The position numbers were made by a program, and so were the translations under genes. The notes under the pieces are model-generated. The model searched no databases, had not been told where the DNA came from, and was given only the letters and a program-made list of their open reading frames with translations. Source: Crassaminicella profunda (GTDB lineage Bacteria > Bacillota > Clostridia > Peptostreptococcales > Thermotaleaceae). From it: DNA of 64,000 nucleotides. Every line of letters starts with the position of its first letter. The stretch's first letter is position 1. The stretch is taken from NCBI RefSeq assembly GCF_019884785.1, contig NZ_CP082326.1, positions 1,233,355 to 1,297,354 on the forward strand, written 5' to 3'. Shown here piece after piece: positions 44,178 through 52,667 of this stretch.

Positions 44178-44216
44178 AAAATCCCTTTGATTTTTATGAA
44201 TCGAAGGGGTTTTAAT
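44178..44216 (+). terminator. Terminator after RDD gene
   Basis: AAAATCCCTTTGATT / AATCGAAGGGGTTTT stem with a short loop. Confidence 0.85.
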
Positions 44217-44373
44217 ATTTTAGAAGTAAAAATAAGAAACTTTTTTGAAGTGAAGGAGATACCAGAAATAAATGGAAGAATTACTATTAATGTTAAAGCG
44301 TAGATATTAATGACCATATTTATAAAATGTGCATATTATATTAATAAGTGAAAGAATTGAAAGGAGATATAAT

Positions 44374-45150
44374 ATGTATTATTATCCTATGTATTTTCAA
44401 AGACAAATGAAGATTAATAATAAACGTACCTATGTATTAGATTTTAAGCAAGGAGATGTAAATGGGGATGGTATTATTGACTATGTGTATTTAGTAGGAG
44501 AGAAACCTCATGGTTCACAAAGTCCTTTTAGGGATAATATAACCCTTAAGATTATTGATGGAAAGACAAATCGTTTGACTACAATTCCCCTTAAAGAAAA
44601 TGCAGGATATGGACCTAGTCTTTTTTTAGGTGATTTTTCAGGCGATAAAGTAGATGATATTTACATCAGCATATTCTCAGGAGGGAGTGGCGGATATACC
44701 TTTTACTATATATACTCATTTTTAAATAATAAGCCTAAGCTAATTTTTGATTTTGAAAAATTTAATGATGCATATCCATATGATGTAAGCTATAAAGATG
44801 ATTATAAAGTAGAGGTTATTAGCCAAAAAATGAATACAAAATATTTATTAGACATTCAATATAAGGGAGAAGAATACTTATCAGAGATTTATAATGAAAA
44901 TGGTAAGTTGAAAGAACCTATAGAGGGATGGGTAAATCCATTAGGAGGGTTATATCCTATTGATTTTCAAGGAGATGGGACTTATGAATTATATGCAGAG
45001 CAGAGAATTGCGGGTAGATATAATGCAGATGGTTTAGGGTATGTGCAGACATCTCTTGAATGGGATAAAAATAAGTTTATACCTTTTTTCCAAACAATAG
45101 GCATTTTTGGTGAAGATATAAGCATGGGAAAAAAGGATAAAAAAAAATAG
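44374..45150 (+). CDS. FG-GAP/VCBS-like protein, N-terminal part before frameshift
   Basis: 258 codons from ATG 44374 after AAAGGAG. The start has a Tyr-rich MYYYPMYFQRQMKINN; no signal peptide. Calcium-loop-like repeats follow: DVNGDGIIDYVYL near 36, DFSGDKVDDIYI near 87, and IDFQGDGTYELYA near 199. The reading frame ends at TAG right after nine A at 45139-45147. One more A would continue the protein smoothly. Similar proteins occur in clostridial spore-formers; function unknown. Confidence 0.75.
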   Translation: MYYYPMYFQRQMKINNKRTYVLDFKQGDVNGDGIIDYVYLVGEKPHGSQSPFRDNITLKIIDGKTNRLTTIPLKENAGYGPSLFLGDFSGDKVDDIYISIFSGGSGGYTFYYIYSFLNNKPKLIFDFEKFNDAYPYDVSYKDDYKVEVISQKMNTKYLLDIQYKGEEYLSEIYNENGKLKEPIEGWVNPLGGLYPIDFQGDGTYELYAEQRIAGRYNADGLGYVQTSLEWDKNKFIPFFQTIGIFGEDISMGKKDKKK

Positions 45151-45638
45151 ATTTTTCAGATGTTGAATATATTTACTCTGAAAAAGAAAAAGATATAAAA
45201 CTAGAAGATGCATTTGCAAAAGTATATGATCTTGAGCGGGGAAAAGATCAGGTAAGATATTATTATAATAAAATTGATCTTGATGGAGATAATATCAAAG
45301 AAACCTTTGTATACCTTGTAGGACCTACTATGTGTGGAACTGGTGGATGTAGTGCTGCTATATTTAAAGAGTTTGATGAGGAATATAAATTACTTTCAAA
45401 TTTTACCCTTGTCAACAATCCAATTATCATTAGTAAAAATAAAACTAACGGATATAATGATTTGATTATGTATGTTTCTGGTGGGGGGATAAAGAGCTTT
45501 TATGCAGAATTAAAATTTGATGGTACAAAATATCCACAAAATCCATCTATGGAGCCTAAGGTAAAACCAGGTACAAAAGTAGAAGGGGTTGAAATTATAG
45601 CAGATGATCTTTCTAAAAGTACCGGAATAGAATTTTAA
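45151..45638 (+). pseudogene. C-terminal part of the FG-GAP-like protein in the shifted frame
   Basis: In the frame starting at GAT 45149 the sequence encodes DFSDVEYIYSEKEKD, then NKIDLDGDNIKETFVYL (the fourth calcium-loop repeat), GPTMCGTGGCSAAIF and a C-terminal stop at 45636-45638. It has no ribosome site of its own; the first ATG is at 45330. It is the natural continuation of the gene at 44374, making a protein of about 420 residues. Confidence 0.75.
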
Positions 45639-45671
45639 TAATCATCAAAAAACATAGTGCTCTATAGAGGG

Positions 45672-45712
45672 TAAAAAAAAAGAATTCTTTTATTTAAGAG
45701 AATTCTTTTTTT
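45672..45712. terminator. Bidirectional terminator
   Basis: AAAAAAAGAATTCT / AGAATTCTTTTTTT; it serves the FG-GAP-like gene and the convergent patatin gene. Confidence 0.9.
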
Positions 45713-45729
45713 GTTTTTACGTTGTAATA

Positions 45730-46755
45730 TTATCTAGAGAAGAATCTTTTTTTTCGGAAATAATTTTTAGCAGCTGTGTAGCCTTGTGTATATAAAAAAT
45801 TATATTTTCCATCATTTGGACTTATATTAAAATCTATAAATGATATATCCTTTGTATCTATTTGAATAGATCTTAATTGATCTTTAGGACTATGATTATA
45901 AACATCCTGCTGAACGCTTGCAAAGGATATCAATAGATTTTCTATATATTCTATGAAGTTTTTTAGTTCATGATATTTTGGGGTGCTTTTAAATCTTGCT
46001 CCTAAAGTTTGAACATTTACACCATTAACCAGGCTATCTCTGAAATAATTAGTATCAAATATTTTTATAGGATAGTTTCTCATAATGCCACCATCACAAA
46101 ATATGTGTGGCATTGATTTTTTAGCTTGTGTATCTTCATTGATTTTTATGGATTCAAAAAAGAGAGGGATAGACATAGAAATCCTTACTGCTTGAGCTAC
46201 TTCCATATGAGGAGTTGTTTCATAGGAGAATACCTTGGAGCTTTTAGTAGATATATCTGTACCAATAATATATAAATCTAAAAAAGGTCTTTTGTTTTTA
46301 TGAATAGAGGAATTCTTAAAATCTTCAAAGGTATAGGGTGGTAGTTTTTTAGAGGGATCAAATTGAGAGGCTATTTGTTCTTTCATCCATTCATAAAAAT
46401 ATTCGCTAGAATACCATCCGTAATCATTCATTAACCTGTACATACAATCAATATTTTCAAATATTTCTTCGAAATCTTTTTTTAAAGGGATTAGTATTTC
46501 ATTTAAATTAGGATGTTCACTTTTTTGTGGTATTTTTCTATAATCTAATGTATCAGCTACTTTTTTCATTTCATTGAAAGACAAAGCAAAGCTTGTGATA
46601 CATGCAGTGATCGCTCCAGCTGATGTTCCTGCTACTCTTTTTACATTTTGTAGTATGCCATGGTTGTATAAAAAGTCTAATACGCCTAAATAGGCTATTC
46701 CTAATACACCGCCACCTTCAAAAACTAAATTATTAATTTTATAATGAAATTTCAT
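45730..46755 (-). CDS. Patatin-like phospholipase
   Basis: 341 residues. Oxyanion loop VFEGGGVLGIAYLGVLDF near residue 12, nucleophile GTSAGAI near 43 (GxSxG) and catalytic Asp in DGGIMRNYP near 218: the full Ser-Asp dyad. Lipid acyl hydrolase, cytoplasmic by prediction (no signal peptide). Ribosome site AAGAGGTG. Confidence 0.92.
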   Translation of the reverse strand: MKFHYKINNLVFEGGGVLGIAYLGVLDFLYNHGILQNVKRVAGTSAGAITACITSFALSFNEMKKVADTLDYRKIPQKSEHPNLNEILIPLKKDFEEIFENIDCMYRLMNDYGWYSSEYFYEWMKEQIASQFDPSKKLPPYTFEDFKNSSIHKNKRPFLDLYIIGTDISTKSSKVFSYETTPHMEVAQAVRISMSIPLFFESIKINEDTQAKKSMPHIFCDGGIMRNYPIKIFDTNYFRDSLVNGVNVQTLGARFKSTPKYHELKNFIEYIENLLISFASVQQDVYNHSPKDQLRSIQIDTKDISFIDFNISPNDGKYNFLYTQGYTAAKNYFRKKRFFSR

Positions 46756-46927
46756 AGGATCACCTCTTAAAATTTGTTTATAGGGGTAAATAGTATAGGA
46801 AAATTATTGAATAAAAAAGCTACGAGTAGATGAATTTCAATGTAGTTCATGATAATGCTATGATATTCAATAATAAGTTTTATGGTGTATTTAAATTTAG
46901 AAAAAATTTTATTTATTCTAGTTAAAA

Positions 46928-46963
46928 GTCTATCGTTGAAAATTTCAAATGGTAGATTTTTTT
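46928..46963 (+). terminator. Orphan terminator between patatin gene and sigma factor gene
   Basis: TCTA and TTGAAA pair with TTTCAA and TAGA around a short loop, then T7. No + strand gene precedes it. Confidence 0.55.
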
Positions 46964-47037
46964 ATGGTAAAAATGTTATATGAAAATGAACTTTTTAAAG
47001 GATATAATACTCTTATATAGGAAAGCGGGGTGATGAG

Positions 47038-47559
47038 GTGGAGTTTATGATGATGGTTAAAAAAGCAAAAGAAGGAGATAAAGACGCATTGGTTCAGCTG
47101 ATTATGGCAAAAAAGCAAGAGTACTACAAACTTGCATATATATATATGAAAAATAAAGAAGATGCATTGGATGCTATGGAAGATATGATTGTGATTATTT
47201 ATGAAAAGATACATCAGCTAAAGAAAGAAGATGCCTTCTATAGTTGGAGTAAAACGATTTTAGTGAATTGTTGTAAAAGGCTTTTACGAAGAAAGAATAA
47301 AATTATTTCATTGGATCTTGTGAAAGAAGAAGTTCATGAGGGTGGTTTTGAGCAAAAGGATCAAGAGATCATCCTTGAAAAATATTTATCTCAATTAAAT
47401 GAAAAGCATCAAGAGGCAATAAGACTCCGCTATTTTTTAGATTTAGACTATCAAACTATTGCGGATATAGTGAAAATTCCTCTTGGAACAGTAAAATCTC
47501 GTATATCCATTGGACTTAAGAAATTAAAAGAAAGTTTGGAGGTGAAGTCTCATGAATGA
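47038..47559 (+). CDS. ECF-type RNA polymerase sigma factor
   Basis: 173 residues; GTG 47038 or ATG 47047 are both possible after GGGGTGATGAGG. Sigma region 2 (KEGDKDALVQLIM; AYIYMKNKEDALDAMEDMIVIIYEK) and region 4 (LNEKHQEAIRLRYFLDLDYQ, then IADIVKIPLGTVKSRI). Its stop overlaps the anti-sigma gene by 8 bp, the usual arrangement of SigV/SigW-like pairs. Target promoters are not identified. Confidence 0.93.
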   Translation: MEFMMMVKKAKEGDKDALVQLIMAKKQEYYKLAYIYMKNKEDALDAMEDMIVIIYEKIHQLKKEDAFYSWSKTILVNCCKRLLRRKNKIISLDLVKEEVHEGGFEQKDQEIILEKYLSQLNEKHQEAIRLRYFLDLDYQTIADIVKIPLGTVKSRISIGLKKLKESLEVKSHE

Positions 47560-48850
47560 AGTTGAAAAAATCCTAAGAAAGAAGAAATTAGAAATAGATG
47601 AAATAGAAGTACCAGAGGAATTAGAAACAAGGTTACGGGCTGCATTAAAAAACAGGCATTCCTCTAAAACTATAAAAGGAAAATGGAAAATAAAAGTAGT
47701 AGCTTTTTTGATTGCCATGATGATGATAGGATACAATGTGGACACATTGGCTTTTTATGGGAAAAAGCTTGTTGGATATGATACACTTATGAGCAGTAAT
47801 TTAAAAAATCTTAATGAATTAGAGAAAGGACAACTTATTGGAAAAAGTTATACCTTTAAGAATGGTGAAAAGATTACCTTAGATGGGATTATGCTAGATG
47901 ATAATCAATTGCTAGCTTTTTATACATTGCAAGGTCTTAGTGAAAACATAGATAATGTAGGTAGTATGTCTATGGAAGGTATAGTAGGGCGTCATTATAT
48001 GATGGGGGGACAAGGAGAAATTGATGAAAAAAAGAAAGAGGTTAAATGGATAATGGCTTTTGAGCCTCCATATTTCTTTGAAAAAGAATTAAGATGGACA
48101 TTTACTTTGACGCAAGGGGATAAAATGGAAGAAGGAGAGATTATTTTTACATTAGATAGAAATAAGGCCATGGGACATATTCTAAAAAAAGAGATTAATA
48201 AAACAATTCAAGTAGATGAGAGTAAAATACGTTTTGAATCCATTTTAGCTTCTCCAACTACTACAGTTATAAAAGGAACTATTCAAAATATAGTAGAACT
48301 GGCTAAGGATCAAATTATTGGTGAAAGATTCAGACCTGATGAAATAGATATAAAATTGATTGCTAATGGAAAAGAACTTTTAGAACAAGGATCAGGAATG
48401 AGTACAGATATGAGTGGAATGAAGTTTGATAAGGAATATGAACCATTGCCAACGGATTTAGATAAGCTTCAAATTCAATTTGTAAGTTTTCAAGCAGATC
48501 ATGATGTTCATGAAAAAATAAAGATAAATAAAGACGAAGTGAATAAATCATTGAAAATTCTCGGTCAAAATATTACAATTAATAAGGTTTATGAAGAGAA
48601 TGGGGAAACTTATGTCACCATTACTACAGAAGAAAGTGTATTACTTTCAAAAGTAGTTTTAATAATAGATGGAAAAAAAATAAATCTTGAAGAGACTGTT
48701 TTAGATGAATATGATAAAAGGGGAGACGGAAGGATAAATCATACTCGAACTCTTCGATTTTTGGGAACAGGAAAGGATTTGCAATTAGACATTCACAGGA
48801 TAAAGTATAATAAAATTTATAATCAATTTATAGATATACCTATGAATTGA
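47552..48850 (+). CDS. Membrane anti-sigma factor with DUF4179 domain
   Basis: 432 residues. A short cytoplasmic sigma-binding part (1-46), one membrane helix at about 50-68, and a large outer part with DUF4179 (SNLKNLNELEKGQLIGKSYT near 87) and a C-terminal DUF5643-like beta domain (EENGETYVTITTEESVLLSK near 348). It keeps the sigma factor at the membrane until a signal, possibly through proteolysis. Confidence 0.85.
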   Translation: MNEVEKILRKKKLEIDEIEVPEELETRLRAALKNRHSSKTIKGKWKIKVVAFLIAMMMIGYNVDTLAFYGKKLVGYDTLMSSNLKNLNELEKGQLIGKSYTFKNGEKITLDGIMLDDNQLLAFYTLQGLSENIDNVGSMSMEGIVGRHYMMGGQGEIDEKKKEVKWIMAFEPPYFFEKELRWTFTLTQGDKMEEGEIIFTLDRNKAMGHILKKEINKTIQVDESKIRFESILASPTTTVIKGTIQNIVELAKDQIIGERFRPDEIDIKLIANGKELLEQGSGMSTDMSGMKFDKEYEPLPTDLDKLQIQFVSFQADHDVHEKIKINKDEVNKSLKILGQNITINKVYEENGETYVTITTEESVLLSKVVLIIDGKKINLEETVLDEYDKRGDGRINHTRTLRFLGTGKDLQLDIHRIKYNKIYNQFIDIPMN

Positions 48851-49173
48851 GTATTTAATTTTTAAAATGTAATATATCATAATTTCTAAGGTTCTATAAT
48901 AAATGGCAGGGGGATTCTCTGTCATTTGTTTTATTTCTACTTTGATCTTATAAGATAAATTATAGTGAATTTTTTATAGAATTATGTATAAAGGGGAACA
49001 TTATTATAGCAAAACAAAAGGGTATAATTTAAAGGAGGAAATTTATGTAATTCTATAGAATTTTATATAGATGTATGTAAATTTTCAATAATGAATAATC
49101 CTACTTATTATCAGATAGAGTAATGAAGTAGTAGCCATAGGCATACATATTACAGCATGAAGAGGTGAGGCAA
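48851..49173. other. Intergenic region with terminator and a start-stop element
   Basis: A terminator (AAATGGCAG / CTGTCATTT, 48901-48927, T-rich tail) ends the sigma operon. Further on TATAAT (49023) and a perfect ribosome site AAAGGAGGAAATTT lead to ATG-TAA at 49045-49050, a start followed at once by a stop. No other open frame. Confidence 0.5.
48900..48935 (+). terminator. Terminator of sigma/anti-sigma operon
   Basis: AAATGGCAG / CTGTCATTT with one mismatch or G-U, followed by a T-rich run. Confidence 0.75.
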
Positions 49174-50061
49174 TTGTTTCTAAAAAATATAGGTCTCGTT
49201 CTTGAGGGCGGAGGAATGAGAGGTGCATATACATCAGGGGTATTAGATGCTTTGATGGATGAAAATATAAAGGTTTCTTATGTTATTGGTGTTTCTGCTG
49301 GAGCAAATAATGGTGCTGATTTTGTTGCTGAGCAAAGAGAAAGAAATAAAAAAGTTTTTGTAGATATAGTTGGAGATAAAAGATACTTAGGGATATCTAA
49401 TCTATTGAAAGAAGGAAGTTATTTTGGTATGAATTTTCTCTTTGATAAAGTACCTAATGAATTAGTTCCCTTTGATTATGAAACTTTTTTTAATTCTCCT
49501 GTAACCTTGAAGGTATGTGCAACAGATTGTGAAATTGGACAGCCTGTTTATTTTGAACACAAAGATTTTCAACCAAAATATTTTGTTGAAAAAATACTAA
49601 AAGCTTCTTGTAGTTTACCAATAATATCATTACCAGTAGAAATAAATGGGAAAAAATATCTTGATGGAGGGATGGTAGATCCCATACCAATAGAGAAATC
49701 TATCGATGATGGAAATCCTTATAATATTATTATATTAACGAGAAATAAAAATTATAGAAAGACTCCTTCTAAGTGGGGCTTTTTGACAAATGTATTTTTA
49801 TATAAGTACCCTAAATTGATTAAAATTCTTAAAACAAGATATAAAAAATATAATAATTGTATTGAAAGAATTAATGATCTTGAAAATAGGGGTCATGTAT
49901 ATGTGTTTCGTCCTGAAAAAGAATTGTCAGTGGATCGATTTGAAAAAGATGTTTCAAAATTGAATGACTTATATGAACAGGGTTATTATGAGACCATGAA
50001 TCAAATGAAGCATTTTAAAAAATGGATAAAAAGTATAGAAGAAGGCAGTACTACAGTGTAG
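49174..50061 (+). CDS. Patatin-like phospholipase (YjjU/RssA-type)
   Basis: 295 residues from TTG 49174 after AGAGGTGAGG. GLVLEGGGMRGAYTSGVLDAL near residue 8 (blocks), nucleophile GVSAGANNGA near 38 and catalytic Asp in YLDGGMVDPIPI near 168. The C-terminal third is helical (DRFEKDVSKLNDLYEQGYYE). Single-domain cytoplasmic lipase-like protein; it differs from the one at 45730 and is not a recent duplicate. Confidence 0.92.
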   Translation: MFLKNIGLVLEGGGMRGAYTSGVLDALMDENIKVSYVIGVSAGANNGADFVAEQRERNKKVFVDIVGDKRYLGISNLLKEGSYFGMNFLFDKVPNELVPFDYETFFNSPVTLKVCATDCEIGQPVYFEHKDFQPKYFVEKILKASCSLPIISLPVEINGKKYLDGGMVDPIPIEKSIDDGNPYNIIILTRNKNYRKTPSKWGFLTNVFLYKYPKLIKILKTRYKKYNNCIERINDLENRGHVYVFRPEKELSVDRFEKDVSKLNDLYEQGYYETMNQMKHFKKWIKSIEEGSTTV

Positions 50062-50066
50062 TACTG
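50046..50066. terminator. Hairpin between convergent patatin and Crp-family genes
   Basis: Perfect arms CAGTACTACA / TGTAGTACTG around one base, covering the stop codon of the + strand gene. Confidence 0.55.
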
Positions 50067-50082
50067 TTTAAAGCTTTGATAG

Positions 50083-50763
50083 TTATCGATATAAATTCTT
50101 TGAAAGCTTCTTTAATTCGTTTTTATTTAAAATATATACTGTTTGTCCATGGTATTTTATAATTCCTTTTGATTGAAGGGTAGTAAAAGTTCTATGAAGA
50201 TGACGATAAGTAGTACCTAAAAACTCAGAAATATCTTTAAAGGATGAATTTAAGATAATATAATCCTTATCTGTAATATGCTCAAGTAAATAACTAGATA
50301 AACGATTAATCAATGGATACAGTAGATTATAAGAACTGTTATTAGAAGTTGATTCAAGTTTGATACTTAAAGAATCAATCATGAATCTTAAGAATTTTAT
50401 ATTGTCATGACATTTTTCTCTTAAGATGTTTGCGGGAATGCCTATTAGATAACTATTTTTAACGGCTTCTACATCGGAACGAATAGAAAGATTTTTGAAT
50501 AATTCAACATCTCCTAATGTATCGAATTCAGTATAAAATTCTAATAGAAGGGATTTTCCATTCTCTAGGAGAGAGAAGATTTTGATTTTACCTTCTACAA
50601 AAAAGTAATAATAAATCAATTCATTTTTAGCCTGTAAAATTTTTTCACCTTTCTCATAATGATGGAGTTCCATAAAGGAGAGCACTTCATCATCAAAAAT
50701 ATCATCAATATGATATTTTTTTTTATAATAATCTAGAAGCTTTGGATTAATAATTTTTTTCAT
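50083..50763 (-). CDS. Crp/Fnr-family transcriptional regulator
   Basis: 226 residues from ATG 50763, five bases after AGGAGG. Cyclic-nucleotide-binding-like beta barrel (about 20-135: KGEKILQAKNELIYYYFFVEGKI in blocks, EFYTEFDTLGDVELF) and a winged helix at about 165-220 (SFKDISEFLGTTYRHLHRTF). No cysteine cluster for an FNR Fe-S centre, and not the CRP cAMP set; closest by eye to YeiL-type members. A palindromic operator candidate lies over its own start region. Confidence 0.88.
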   Translation of the reverse strand: MKKIINPKLLDYYKKKYHIDDIFDDEVLSFMELHHYEKGEKILQAKNELIYYYFFVEGKIKIFSLLENGKSLLLEFYTEFDTLGDVELFKNLSIRSDVEAVKNSYLIGIPANILREKCHDNIKFLRFMIDSLSIKLESTSNNSSYNLLYPLINRLSSYLLEHITDKDYIILNSSFKDISEFLGTTYRHLHRTFTTLQSKGIIKYHGQTVYILNKNELKKLSKNLYR

Positions 50764-50777
50764 AAATCCTCCTATAC

Positions 50778-50791
50778 ATGACATATGTCAT
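50778..50791. promoter_or_regulatory. Perfect palindrome ATGACATATGTCAT in divergent promoter region
   Basis: A 14-bp perfect dyad 15 bp before the Crp-family start codon and 60 bp before the divergent transporter gene. Its size and TGACA half-site suit a Crp/Fnr-type dimer. A second inverted repeat ATAATCT / AGATTAT lies at 50812-50831. Confidence 0.55.
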
Positions 50792-50853
50792 AATTGAATT
50801 TCTAAAAACATGATAATCTATTTACAGATTATTGTAAAGCATGGAGGGAGCAT

Positions 50854-51276
50854 ATGTATAAAAGCTTAGCATTAAAAACAGGAGTATTACTTGCTATAAT
50901 GTTATTTTTCAATGGAATGCTTACAAAGATAACAGGAGCATATTTCAGCAATTTAATTTTTCATTTAATAGGTTTTTTGTTTATATTGGCTATATGTATT
51001 GTCCGAAAGAACCAATGGTTTTATTTTAGAGAAATACCAATCATATTTTTTCTACCTGGAGTGTTAAGTGTTTTAACAATAGTATTAAACAATATTTGTA
51101 TTCCTAAACTAGGGATTACATTGACTATAGGAATCAGTTTATTTGGTCAATTAATCATTTCAAATTTGATTGATCATTTTGGATTGTTTGAAATGAAAGT
51201 GAACAAGTTTAAAAAAGAAAAATTAATTGGGTTTGCCATTATTTTAGTAGGGATATTTGCCATGGTTTGGCTATAG
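50854..51276 (+). CDS. Small DMT-family (YdcZ/DUF606) membrane protein, first of pair
   Basis: 140 residues, about four to five helices, start after GGAGGGAG. KTGVLLAIMLFFNGMLTKITGAYFSNLIF near residue 8 (blocks) and the C-terminal EKLIGFAIILVGIFAMVWL resemble the DUF606 (PF04657) half-size transporters, which usually occur as two adjacent genes forming a heterodimer. Divergent from the Crp-family regulator, its likely controller. Confidence 0.82.
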   Translation: MYKSLALKTGVLLAIMLFFNGMLTKITGAYFSNLIFHLIGFLFILAICIVRKNQWFYFREIPIIFFLPGVLSVLTIVLNNICIPKLGITLTIGISLFGQLIISNLIDHFGLFEMKVNKFKKEKLIGFAIILVGIFAMVWL

Positions 51277-51289
51277 AGAGGTGAATAAA

Positions 51290-51748
51290 ATGTATATAGT
51301 ATTAGCATTTACAACAGGTTTTTCAATAATCTTTGCAACCATACTTAATGGAAAACTTGCTCAAAAAATTGGAGTAGCCAATGGGGTCATGTTGAATTAT
51401 TTAATGGGATTGTTAGCTTCTGTGATCCTTTGTTTTATGGTAAGGGATAATATTCCTTCATTTCAGGTTTTTAGTTCTATTCCATGGTATTATTTTTTAG
51501 GTGGATTTATTGGTGTAGCAGTAGTTTTTTTATTCAACATTACAGTTCCACAGATTCCAGCTGTATATATTGTAATACTGCCCTTTATTGGACAAATTTT
51601 AACAAGTTCAGTGATAGATTATTTTTATTTAGATATTTTCTCAAAAGGAAAAATAATTGGTGGATTATTATTTCTTGTAGGATTAATCTATAATGCTAGC
51701 GTTGATAAAAAATATCAAAATTTAAATTTGGATTTTGAAGACCAGTGA
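51290..51748 (+). CDS. Small DMT-family (YdcZ/DUF606) membrane protein, second of pair
   Basis: 152 residues from ATG 51290 after AGAGAGGTG; the frame is open further upstream but overlaps the first gene. About five helices: FTTGFSIIFATILNGKLAQKIG near residue 6 (blocks) and YFLGGFIGVAVVFLFNITVPQIP near 68. Partner of the preceding gene, 13 bp apart. Substrate unknown. Confidence 0.82.
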   Translation: MYIVLAFTTGFSIIFATILNGKLAQKIGVANGVMLNYLMGLLASVILCFMVRDNIPSFQVFSSIPWYYFLGGFIGVAVVFLFNITVPQIPAVYIVILPFIGQILTSSVIDYFYLDIFSKGKIIGGLLFLVGLIYNASVDKKYQNLNLDFEDQ

Positions 51749-51782
51749 CATTAAGTAAGTGAGCAGGAGGAGAATATTTTTC

Positions 51783-52598
51783 ATGGAAAATAAATTTCTA
51801 ATAGGAGATATGGCAAAAATCCATAATATTTCAACACAGACATTAAGATACTATGATAAGATAGGTCTTTTAAAACCTAAAATAATAGATGAAAATAATG
51901 GATATCGATATTATACCATAGAGCAGTTTGAACAATTGGATACAATAAAATATCTAAAGGTTTTAGGGATGACTTTAAAGGATATAAAGGAACATTTTGA
52001 AAAAAGAGAGATAGGGAATATTGTAAAATTACTTGAAAAGCAGAAACATTTAACTTACAAAAAAATTCAAGAACTAGAATTAATAGGAGATAAAATTGAT
52101 CATAAAATTGACTGTATAAAAGACTGTATGAACATAGAAGAATATGAAAAGGTAAGGATACGAGAAATATTTGAAAGAAATATTGTTCTGGAATATATAA
52201 AGGATTCAGATTCAGCTGTTGAATTTGAACTAGCTTTAAAGAATTTACAAAACCTATTTAAGGATAATTCTTTAATGTTTACTGGAAAAATAGGCATAAT
52301 TGTTCCTTCAAATCATTTAAAAACACATAGATTTGATAGGTATAATGCTGTGTATATTTTAGTAGAGGATAAGTTCAAACATAGTAACATAAAAAAATTA
52401 CCTGCAGGGAAATATGCATGTATTTATCATAAAGGATCATATAGAGAAACGTATAGATCTTATAAAAAATTATTAGATTATTTAAAGGACCATCATTATG
52501 AAATTATAGGAGATGCTATAGAAATTGGCTTAGTAGATGTTTCTGTAACACTAAATGAAGAGGAATATATAACAGAAATTCAAGTTCCAATAAAATAA
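51783..52598 (+). CDS. MerR-family multidrug-responsive activator (BmrR-like)
   Basis: 271 residues from ATG 51783 after GGAGGAG. Winged helix 1-75 (IGDMAKIHNISTQTLRYYDK), a dimerisation coiled coil at about 80-120, and a GyrI-like ligand-binding domain at about 125-271 (AGKYACIYHKGSYRETYRSYKKL in blocks). This is the plan of BmrR-type drug sensors. A perfect MerR-type operator lies just downstream, before the MATE gene. Confidence 0.93.
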   Translation: MENKFLIGDMAKIHNISTQTLRYYDKIGLLKPKIIDENNGYRYYTIEQFEQLDTIKYLKVLGMTLKDIKEHFEKREIGNIVKLLEKQKHLTYKKIQELELIGDKIDHKIDCIKDCMNIEEYEKVRIREIFERNIVLEYIKDSDSAVEFELALKNLQNLFKDNSLMFTGKIGIIVPSNHLKTHRFDRYNAVYILVEDKFKHSNIKKLPAGKYACIYHKGSYRETYRSYKKLLDYLKDHHYEIIGDAIEIGLVDVSVTLNEEEYITEIQVPIK

Positions 52599-52602
52599 TC
52601 TC

Positions 52603-52633
52603 TTGACCTTATAGTAACTATAAGGTATAAAAT
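52603..52633 (+). promoter_or_regulatory. MerR-type promoter/operator of the MATE gene
   Basis: TTGACC at 52603-52608 and TAAAAT at 52628-52633 are 19 bp apart, the long spacer typical of MerR-controlled promoters. Between them is a perfect dyad, ACCTTATAGT-A-ACTATAAGGT (52606-52626). Confidence 0.85.
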
Positions 52634-52667
52634 AACCTCTGTTAAATGAAAGGGAGGTTATTTTGTT

